A stretch of 6,391 nt of DNA, taken from Clostridiaceae bacterium (lineage in GTDB: Bacteria; Bacillota; Clostridia; Saccharofermentanales; DTU023). Position 1 is the first letter of the stretch, and the number at the start of each line of letters is the position of its first letter. Below, in pieces: positions 1-4,846 of this stretch. The stretch is taken from assembly GCA_012841255.1 (NCBI GenBank), contig DUUZ01000263.1:1-6391 (forward strand). The letters are read 5' to 3'. The notes below the pieces were generated by a model. It had not been told where the DNA came from. It did not search any database and saw only the letters and a program-made list of their open reading frames with translations. The position numbers were made by a program, and so were the translations under genes.

Positions 1-1
1 A

Positions 2-319
2 GGTCTGCTTCATAATCCCGCCGTCTCCATCGCCTGTGTGGGGGATGTCACTCCGCGGACGGATGACTTCACCACCGAGTTTGAGTCCGCCCTGATTGCC
101 GGCCGGGCGGTCCGGGTAACTGAAGATGAGGAGAAGATTGCAGCCCTTCGCGCCATCAGCCTCCGCTACACACCGGACAACATGGACCGGTTTGACGATG
201 CCGTGGCCCGCAGCCTCAGCCGGACGGATGTCTGGCGGGTCAGCATGGACCAGGTCACGGGCAAGCAGAAAAAATACGGGCCGGACGGCAGGGAAATCAA
301 ATCCGGAATTTCAAAATGA
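2..319 (+). CDS. Nim-like pyridoxamine 5'-phosphate oxidase family flavoprotein, C-terminal part
   Basis: The frame is open from base 2, so the true start lies left of the window; 105 C-terminal residues are visible and end at TGA 317-319. The segment reads LHNPAVSIACVGDV, then TEFESALIAGRAVRV, a run containing LRYTP, then SLSRTDVWRV and a tail with TGKQKKYGPDGREIKSG. This order is that of the NimA-like branch of the FMN-binding split-barrel (pyridoxamine 5'-phosphate oxidase-like) superfamily. Members are usually about 150-160 aa, so roughly the first third is missing. The family binds FMN and includes 5-nitroimidazole reductases, but most clostridial members have no proven substrate and drug resistance should not be assumed. 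The gene is not obviously part of the downstream operon, because an SOS-type promoter starts 5 bp after its stop. No terminator hairpin is visible after it, so readthrough is possible. Confidence 0.8.
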   Translation, partial: GLLHNPAVSIACVGDVTPRTDDFTTEFESALIAGRAVRVTEDEEKIAALRAISLRYTPDNMDRFDDAVARSLSRTDVWRVSMDQVTGKQKKYGPDGREIKSGISK

Positions 320-323
320 CTTC

Positions 324-352
324 TTGAACCGAACATATATTCGTGATAGACT
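324..352 (+). promoter_or_regulatory. Predicted sigma-A promoter with extended -10, upstream of the polymerase operon
   Basis: A -35 hexamer TTGAAC (324-329, 4/6 to TTGACA) is followed by a 17-bp spacer and a -10 TAGACT (347-352, 4/6 to TATAAT). A TG dinucleotide at 344-345 gives an extended -10 (TGaTAGACT). Transcription would start near 358-360. The first LexA-like box fills the spacer and the second begins about at the start point, so bound repressor would block this promoter. Confidence 0.6.
330..343 (+). promoter_or_regulatory. LexA-like SOS box 1
   Basis: CGAACATATATTCG matches the Bacillus-type SOS box CGAACATATGTTCG at 13 of 14 positions; only the G at position 10 is A. It lies within the -35/-10 spacer of the predicted promoter. 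Its position, its near-perfect dyad and the error-prone polymerase downstream all fit LexA repression relieved on DNA damage. Confidence 0.75.
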
Positions 353-359
353 GACGACC

Positions 360-373
360 CAAACATATGTTCT
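360..373 (+). promoter_or_regulatory. LexA-like SOS box 2
   Basis: CAAACATATGTTCT keeps the inner palindrome AACATATGTT and matches the consensus CGAACATATGTTCG at 12 of 14 positions, with both differences in the outer arms. Its centre is exactly 30 bp from box 1, close to three helical turns, so two LexA dimers could sit on the same face. It lies at the predicted transcription start and abuts the ribosome binding site. Confidence 0.65.
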
Positions 374-381
374 AAGGAGGT
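374..381 (+). promoter_or_regulatory. Strong ribosome binding site for the first small gene
   Basis: AAGGAGGT is an almost complete anti-Shine-Dalgarno match, 9 bases before ATG 391. It fixes the start of the first small gene. It is much stronger than what precedes the polymerase, which suggests that the small protein is made in excess over the polymerase. Confidence 0.8.
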
Positions 382-390
382 CGTTAGTTT

Positions 391-633
391 ATGGAACGCA
401 TTTACATCACTGTTGTCGCCCAGGTCGCCCCTGACGGCGATCTTTTCCCGCAGCTGATCCGCTTTGACGACGGGGCGGAGTTCTCTGTCGACCAGAGGCT
501 GGAGCCGCCCAAGCGCAACCGGGCCAAGAACGGCTCGGAGGACTGGCGCTTCCCCTGCCTGATCGCCGGCCGCCCGGTGACCTTGTTTTTTGATGCATCC
601 TCCTACCGCTGGTGGGTCGGGAGGGGGGCGTAA
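391..633 (+). CDS. Small uncharacterised protein, first of two paralogs flanking the Y-family polymerase
   Basis: This 80-aa protein has no function I can name. It begins with a beta-strand-like stretch (MERIYITVVAQV), followed by an FDDGAEFSV segment (25-33), a basic linker (KRNRAK, 41-46) and a hydrophobic end with C56, I58, G60, V63, L65, F67 and R73-W74-W75. There is no signal peptide or membrane helix, so it is probably cytosolic and mostly beta. The same C-terminal pattern recurs at the same residue numbers in the small gene after the polymerase (1877-2191), so the two are paralogs. From memory, similar short proteins with WEDGR-like and RWFVE-like motifs occur in Clostridia; I cannot verify this here. 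It is first in the LexA-type operon and stops 5 bp before the polymerase start. A role as polymerase accessory or regulator is inferred from context only. It does not resemble YolD or UmuD. Confidence 0.8.
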   Translation: MERIYITVVAQVAPDGDLFPQLIRFDDGAEFSVDQRLEPPKRNRAKNGSEDWRFPCLIAGRPVTLFFDASSYRWWVGRGA

Positions 634-638
634 AAACC

Positions 639-1880
639 ATGCACCGGACCATCCTGCATGTCGATCAGAACGCTTTCTACGCCAGCGTGGAGATGCTGGC
701 CCGTCCGGCCCTGCGGACGGTTCCCTGCGCCGTGGCCGGCGACCCTGTCAACCGGCACGGGATCGTCCTGGCCAAAAACCAGCTGGCCAAAAAGGCCGGA
801 GTCCAGACCGGCGAGGCCATCTGGGAGGCCAAGCAAAAATGCCCCGGCCTCATTCTGGTCCCCCCGGATTACCCCCGGTATATCCATTACAGCCGCCTGG
901 CCCGGGAACTTTACCGGCAGTACACCGACCGGGTCGAACCCTTCGGGATCGACGAGTGCTGGCTGGACCTGACCGGCTGTCCCAAGGATGACGGCTTTGC
1001 CGTCGCCGAGGAGATCCGGGAGCGGATGAAGACCGAATTCGGTCTGACGGTCAGCATCGGGGTCAGCTGGAACAAGATCTATGCCAAGCTGGGCAGTGAT
1101 CTTAAGAAGCCGGATGCCACAACCCTGATCACCCCCGCCAATTACCGGGAGCTGGTCTTCCCCCAGCCCGCCAAAAGCCTGCTTTATGTCGGGTCCTCGA
1201 CCAACCGCAAGCTCCGCCGCATGGGAGTCCGGACCATCGGCCAGCTGGCCGGCCTTGAACCCTCTTTTTTGCGCAGCATCTTCGGGGTCGTCGGCCTCAG
1301 CCTCCACGCCTTCGCAGCAGGCCTGGACCAGACGCCGGTCGCCCGCTACGGCCGGGAGGTCCCCATCAAGTCGGTCGGCAACTCCATCACGGCCCGTCAC
1401 GATCTCTACACGGAAAGCGACATCAAGGCCGTGACCTACATGCTGACGGAATCCGTTGCCAGCCGGCTCCGCGATGCGGGGATGGCGGCCCGGACCGTCC
1501 AGATCTACATGCGGGATTACCAGCTTTACAATTTTGAACGCCAGGCTCCCCTCCCTCAGCCCACCCAGCTTTGCTCCGAGATCGCCCCGGCTGCCCTCCG
1601 CCTGATCATGGACAATTTCCGGCCCGGCCAGTGGATCCGGAGCCTGGGTGTCCGAGCCTCGCGCCTGATCCCTGAAAGCCGGCTTAACCAGGAGACCTAC
1701 CTGCCCGATGAAAAACAAAGAGAGGCCGTCTGGCGGCTTGAAGACACCATCGATACGCTCCGTTCCCGCTATGGCGGCCTGGCGGTCCGGCGGGGGATCT
1801 CCATGGTGGACCGCTCTTTGACCGAACACGACATCAAGAGCGAGAATGTCATTCATCCCGTCGGCTTCTTCGGGCCATGA
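639..1880 (+). CDS. Y-family translesion DNA polymerase (DinB/UmuC superfamily)
   Basis: This 413-aa protein would copy damaged DNA past lesions with low fidelity. The palm starts with HVDQNAFYASVE, where D9 is the first metal ligand and Y14 sits at the steric-gate position. The second catalytic motif is GIDECWLDLTG, with D105 and E106. SIGVSWNKIYAKLGSDLKKP (139-158) is the conserved DinB segment. A thumb with helix-hairpin-helix character follows (GSSTNRKLRRMGVRTIGQLAGL, about 185-206), then a little-finger region from about 240 (PIKSVGNSIT onward). All catalytic acids are present, so it should be active. I chose ATG 639 because it places HVD at the normal distance from the N-terminus. A GTG at 612 is in frame but overlaps the upstream gene and adds an unusual extension. 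A GGGAGGGG-like site near 619-626 serves as ribosome binding site. I see no clear QxxLF-type clamp-binding motif; the C-terminus is HPVGFFGP. The length fits the clostridial Y-polymerases, which are longer than E. coli Pol IV. Whether to call it dinB or umuC is uncertain. Confidence 0.93.
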   Translation: MHRTILHVDQNAFYASVEMLARPALRTVPCAVAGDPVNRHGIVLAKNQLAKKAGVQTGEAIWEAKQKCPGLILVPPDYPRYIHYSRLARELYRQYTDRVEPFGIDECWLDLTGCPKDDGFAVAEEIRERMKTEFGLTVSIGVSWNKIYAKLGSDLKKPDATTLITPANYRELVFPQPAKSLLYVGSSTNRKLRRMGVRTIGQLAGLEPSFLRSIFGVVGLSLHAFAAGLDQTPVARYGREVPIKSVGNSITARHDLYTESDIKAVTYMLTESVASRLRDAGMAARTVQIYMRDYQLYNFERQAPLPQPTQLCSEIAPAALRLIMDNFRPGQWIRSLGVRASRLIPESRLNQETYLPDEKQREAVWRLEDTIDTLRSRYGGLAVRRGISMVDRSLTEHDIKSENVIHPVGFFGP

Positions 1881-2191
1881 GCCGGCCGGTCTTCGTCTCG
1901 GTCCGGCTGGAGATGACCTCCTCGGGGACCCGCAGGCCCCTGGAAGTGACCTGGGAGGACGGCCGGGTCTTCGAGATCACGTCTTCTTCTTACCTGGGCC
2001 GCCGGGCCGCCCGTTCAGCAGGTTCGGGGGAGTGCTGGCTCTGCAGGATCGAAGGGCAGGAGGTTCCCCTTTACTTTTCCTCGCTGACCGGCCGCTGGTG
2101 GATGGACGGCAAGGGGGACCCGGAACCGCCGCCCCGACCCCAGGGCTACAGGCGGGTCAAGGACCGGGACTACAAGCCACCCGAAAGATGA
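1877..2191 (+). CDS. Small uncharacterised protein, second paralog, coupled to the polymerase
   Basis: This 104-aa protein overlaps the polymerase stop in an ATGA arrangement (ATG 1877-1879, TGA 1878-1880) and has no good ribosome binding site, so translational coupling is likely. It has a beta-like N-terminus (VFVSVRLEM), a WEDGRVFEI segment (26-34), a basic middle and a C-terminal core. In that core C56, I58, G60, V63, L65, F67 and R73-W74-W75 match the first small protein (391-633) residue for residue, with one single-residue offset earlier. It differs by an extra proline-rich then basic tail (about 81-104, DPEPPPRPQGYRRVKDRDYK), which may be a docking or nucleic-acid-contacting extension. 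Function is unknown. Cytosolic location and a role with the polymerase are inferred from gene order. Confidence 0.82.
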   Translation: MSRPVFVSVRLEMTSSGTRRPLEVTWEDGRVFEITSSSYLGRRAARSAGSGECWLCRIEGQEVPLYFSSLTGRWWMDGKGDPEPPPRPQGYRRVKDRDYKPPER

Positions 2192-2197
2192 GATAAT
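2169..2197 (+). promoter_or_regulatory. Possible weak internal promoter for the Abi gene
   Basis: GATAAT at 2192-2197 is a 5/6 match to TATAAT. It is preceded by TGA, giving an extended -10 (TGaGATAAT) in which the TG belongs to the stop codon of the small gene. The -35 region 17 bp upstream (ACTACA, 2169-2174) matches only 3/6. No LexA-like box is near, so if real this would give the Abi gene SOS-independent expression. Confidence 0.25.
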
Positions 2198-2224
2198 AGA
2201 CTGGAAGATCAGGAGGAAAACGCC

Positions 2225-3310
2225 ATGGCATACAGAAAAACTTTCCGGACCTATAAAGAGCAGCTTGAATTCATGAAAGAGCGGGGTATTGTCATCGAGG
2301 ACGAGAAGGAAGCTCTGGAGACCCTGAGCACCTTCTCCTATTATTCACTGGTCAATCTGAATAAACACCTTTACGGTGGTCTTCATGCCCGGGAATTCAA
2401 AGGTCATCCCACCATCCTGGATCTCCAGCTGGCCCACATGCTGAATATGGACTTTTACCACACCGTCCTCAAAGGCATTCTCTACGTGGAAAGCTCCTTC
2501 AAAACCAAGCTGGCCTATCTGATCTCCCGGAAGTTCGGACCGGTCAGCCGGGAGGATATTGACGACCCCCGGGACAACTTCCTCTACCGGGGCCACTATG
2601 ACCCCGAAAACAACATGGCGCCGGGAATTCTGCGGACACTCCGCAACAAGTTCAACTACCTGCACTCCCCGGCCAATATCAACTCCTACTCCCACCAGTT
2701 TCTATCCGGCGGCAGGACCCTGCCTCCCTGGATGTTCATCCACGACATTGAATTCGGCCTGGCCATCTCCTGGTACAGCATTTTAATTGAAGACGATAAA
2801 AAGGAAATCTGCACCAAAATGATCAGCGGTGAAACAGGCAGCTCCCAGGCCCCCTGTTCCTCTTCGCTTTCAGCCGAATTCCTGACGGCCGCTTTGGACC
2901 TTTTGCGCGAATACCGCAACACCATCGCCCACGGCGAGCGGGTCTTCCCCAGCGAGATGACCGGCGCCCTTCCCAAGGAGGCTCTTTTTACCCTTCTGCC
3001 TCCGGGGATCTTAAGCCCGGCTGAATACGATCAGGGCATAGGGAAAAGCGATCCCTTCGCCTGCCTTCTGTCCCTGGTTCTTTTCATCCACGACCCGGTT
3101 TTGATGCTGAGTTATTTGACAGAGATCCAGACCCAGCTGGAATTTGCAGGCCGCATCCGGGACATCATGGCCCCGGGTGCCCTGGACAGTTACAAGATTC
3201 TGGGGATTCCCGACTTCACCCTGGACCGGCTCCTGGCCGTCAGCCATCAGCGTTTCGGCCGCCTGTCCCGGGCCTACTTCAACCCAGGGTCACATCCAGG
3301 ATCATCATGA
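2225..3310 (+). CDS. Abi_2 (AbiD/AbiF-like) abortive-infection family protein with HEPN motif
   Basis: This 361-aa protein has the Abi_2 layout. An N-terminal FRTYKEQLEFMKERGIVIED is followed by a short linker and FSYYSLVNLNKHLYG (the usual L..nYY.L segment). VESSFKTKLAYLISRKFG lies at about 88-105, PPWMFIHDIEFGLAISWY at 167-184, and the HEPN signature R231-N-T-I-A-H236 (RX4H, with the typical Asn after Arg) sits in LLREYRNTIAHGE. HEPN proteins of this class are usually metal-independent RNases, and Abi_2 members are linked to phage defence by abortive infection; the RNA target here is unknown. AGGAGG (2211-2216) sits 8 bases before the ATG. It lies 33 bp after the small gene on the same strand with no terminator between, so it may be SOS co-transcribed. 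No separate antitoxin gene is visible. The last about 10 residues (FNPGSHPGSS) are read across the 3' end of the opposing ZIP gene and look non-conserved. Some stretches (2225-2290, 2775-2830) are more AT-rich than the neighbours. Confidence 0.85.
   Translation: MAYRKTFRTYKEQLEFMKERGIVIEDEKEALETLSTFSYYSLVNLNKHLYGGLHAREFKGHPTILDLQLAHMLNMDFYHTVLKGILYVESSFKTKLAYLISRKFGPVSREDIDDPRDNFLYRGHYDPENNMAPGILRTLRNKFNYLHSPANINSYSHQFLSGGRTLPPWMFIHDIEFGLAISWYSILIEDDKKEICTKMISGETGSSQAPCSSSLSAEFLTAALDLLREYRNTIAHGERVFPSEMTGALPKEALFTLLPPGILSPAEYDQGIGKSDPFACLLSLVLFIHDPVLMLSYLTEIQTQLEFAGRIRDIMAPGALDSYKILGIPDFTLDRLLAVSHQRFGRLSRAYFNPGSHPGSS
3279..3310. other. Convergent 32-bp overlap of the Abi and ZIP coding regions
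   Basis: The Abi stop (TGA 3308-3310, + strand) lies inside the ZIP gene, and the ZIP stop (complement of TCA 3279-3281) lies inside the Abi gene. No hairpin followed by a T-run is visible on either strand here, so the two transcripts probably share complementary 3' ends. Confidence 0.85.
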
Positions 3311-4040
3311 TGATGAAGCCCAGGATCATGGAGTAGCTGGCCGCCCGTTCGTTGCCTCCCCCATGTGTTTCCGGGATGACCTCGTCCACGATGACAAAGA
3401 GCATGGCTCCGGCGGCCAGGGCCAGAATAAAGGGCAGAGCCGGGGCAAAAAGCTTGACCAGACCGTAGCCGGCAAAGGCCATGACCGGTTCAATAACCCC
3501 GGTGAGAACGGCAATCCAGAAGGCCGTCTTGGTCTTGTAGTTGGCTTTCATAAGGGCAAAGGCAACCGCCAGGCCCTCGGGCATGTTCTGCAGTCCGATG
3601 CCGACGGCAATGGGAAGGCCGTGGGCTATATCGCCGGAACCGAAGCCGACGCCGACCGCCATGCCTTCGGGGATGTTATGAATGGTGATGGCGATGACAA
3701 AGAGCCAGATCTTTTTCAGGGATTCCGTGGTCATGCCGGCGTGATGCTTGTTCAGGAGGTGTTCATGGGGGGCGACGCGATCGACCAGGTCGATCAGGCC
3801 GGTCCCGCATAAGATACCGAAAGCCGTCACCAGAACAGCCTTGAGGAGATTGTCTCCGCCTGCCTCAATGCTGGGGATAATCAGGGAGAAGCCGGTCGCC
3901 GCCAGCATGATGCCGGCTGAGAAGCCCAGCATCATATCCAGGCCCTTGCGCTTGACATTCCTGGCAAAAAGGGCGGGGAGCGCCCCGACTCCGGTCATAA
4001 GACCCGGAATAATCAGGCCAATAGCAAGTTTCCAATCCAT
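3279..4040 (-). CDS. ZIP family divalent metal transporter (GufA/ZupT-like)
   Basis: This 253-aa inner-membrane protein has about eight hydrophobic segments. The two metal-site helices are clear: ITIHNIPEGMAVG (H121, N122, E125) and GIGLQNMPEGLAVAF (Q151, N152, E155), the paired xNxPEG motifs of the ZIP binuclear centre. E184-P185, and D219-E220 with E224/H226 (VDEVIPETHG), add further expected polar positions. A His-containing loop, PHEHLLNKHH (91-100), precedes the fourth membrane segment and may bind metal in the cytosol. The length and motifs fit the bacterial GufA/ZIPB branch, importers of Zn2+ and sometimes Fe, Mn or Cd; the actual metal cannot be read from sequence. The start codon is the complement of CAT 4038-4040, with an AAGGTGG-like site about 7 bases upstream. 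It follows the ComFC-like gene on the same strand after 71 bp and converges on the Abi gene. Confidence 0.92.
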   Translation of the reverse strand: MDWKLAIGLIIPGLMTGVGALPALFARNVKRKGLDMMLGFSAGIMLAATGFSLIIPSIEAGGDNLLKAVLVTAFGILCGTGLIDLVDRVAPHEHLLNKHHAGMTTESLKKIWLFVIAITIHNIPEGMAVGVGFGSGDIAHGLPIAVGIGLQNMPEGLAVAFALMKANYKTKTAFWIAVLTGVIEPVMAFAGYGLVKLFAPALPFILALAAGAMLFVIVDEVIPETHGGGNERAASYSMILGFIIMMILDVTLG

Positions 4041-4071
4041 AGAGTTCCACCTTCTTCATCAAACTAAGCGT

Positions 4072-4102
4072 ATCTTACCATTGAAGCGGGATTGACCGCC
4101 AA
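4072..4102 (-). promoter_or_regulatory. Tentative promoter for the ZIP gene
   Basis: In the 71-bp gap between the ComFC-like and ZIP genes, the - strand reads TGGTAAGAT. This gives an extended -10, TAAGAT (complement of 4072-4077, 4/6), with TTGGCG as a possible -35 (complement of 4097-4102) at a long 19-bp spacing. It is weak evidence. No clear metal-regulator (Zur or Fur) palindrome was seen. Confidence 0.2.
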
Positions 4103-4111
4103 TAGCCCCCA

Positions 4112-4846
4112 TCATGCGTCATGCCAGGCCGTCAGGGCGTCCTTGTAACCGGCATAACGGTTTTTGCCGGATGCCGCGACAAGGCCGGTGACCCGGATGC
4201 CGGCTTCCAGCAGGGGCCGCGCGGCCTTCATCATAGTCGCACCGCTTGTCAGCACATCATCGACCAGCAAGACCGGACGGCCTGACAGTGCCTTTTGGGC
4301 TTCCCTTTCCTCTCCCAAAGAGAAAGCCCCTTTCAGCTGCAGTTTCCGCTCCCGGACCGTGGGCGCTTCGCTTTGGCGCTCCGTGTCCCGCTGCCGGACC
4401 AGGAGGGATGGAAGCTGGGGCAGCCCCAGATTTTCCGCCAGGGAGGAGGCGATCAATCCCGCCTGATTGTAACCGCGAAGAGCTTCTCTTTTCCGGTAAA
4501 GGGGAACGGGAATAACCGCATCTGCCATGAGTTTATGCCGCAGGACTGTTCCCGCCATCAGAGGGCCGAAGATCCGGCTTTGGTCCGGACGGCCGGCAAA
4601 TTTCATGGAGGAGATGATGCGGGGCAGGGGATCCCGGTAGAAAAAGGAGGCATACACCGGAAAAGATCCCTCCCAGTCCAGCATCTCCCGGCCCACCCGG
4701 AAGGGCAGGGCAGACAGGCAGTCCCGGCAGACCGAGGGCGAGGGCAGGGGCGGACGGACCGCCTGATCACAAACGGCGCAGGAGGGCACATAAAGAACCG
4801 CCTCCAGCCCCCGCAAAAAGGCCGGGCGCAAGCCCTCTTCCCTCAC
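4112..4846 (-). CDS. comFC: ComFC-like phosphoribosyltransferase-fold protein
   Basis: This 244-aa protein starts with a zinc-finger-like cluster, C23-x2-C26 and C40-x2-C43. The ComF core follows: MKFAGRPD (81-88), IPVPLYRKREALRGYNQAGLIA (112-133) and the PRPP-loop motif VLLVDDVLTSGATM (192-205, D196-D197). This is the type I phosphoribosyltransferase fold of the ComFC/GntX family, needed for DNA uptake in competent bacteria and otherwise linked to DNA metabolism. The enzymatic substrate is not settled. The usual RRxN stretch before GAF reads RERKLQLKGAF, so the common Asn is replaced. The GTG start (complement of CAC 4844-4846) overlaps the helicase stop in a GTGA arrangement, implying translational coupling. 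ComFC-like genes next to recD2 are a recurring Firmicutes pairing from general knowledge. No other competence genes are in view, so competence itself is not implied. Confidence 0.9.
   Translation of the reverse strand: MREEGLRPAFLRGLEAVLYVPSCAVCDQAVRPPLPSPSVCRDCLSALPFRVGREMLDWEGSFPVYASFFYRDPLPRIISSMKFAGRPDQSRIFGPLMAGTVLRHKLMADAVIPVPLYRKREALRGYNQAGLIASSLAENLGLPQLPSLLVRQRDTERQSEAPTVRERKLQLKGAFSLGEEREAQKALSGRPVLLVDDVLTSGATMMKAARPLLEAGIRVTGLVAASGKNRYAGYKDALTAWHDA

Noticed and set aside
391..633. Small protein as YolD-like or UmuD-like
   Set aside because: It has no YolD signature and no Ser/Lys peptidase motif with an Ala-Gly cleavage site as in UmuD. Only its position resembles those partners.
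612..638. GTG 612 as the polymerase start
   Set aside because: It would add MGREGGVKT and overlap the upstream gene by 22 bp. ATG 639 has a ribosome binding site and gives the normal short distance to the HVD catalytic motif.
603..1856. Long 417-codon open frame on the - strand opposite the polymerase
   Set aside because: It is fully covered by the polymerase gene, whose catalytic motifs are intact. The antisense product is low-complexity with no recognisable motif, the usual shadow of a GC-rich gene.
3144..3812. 222-codon + strand frame across the Abi and ZIP genes
   Set aside because: It is antisense to the ZIP transporter and out of frame with Abi. The product is Gly/Asp/His-rich without domain signals, and there is no ribosome binding site logic.
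4041..4111. Intrinsic terminator after the ComFC-like gene
   Set aside because: Only a 3-bp stem (TTG...CAA) without a T-run was found, so no terminator is called.
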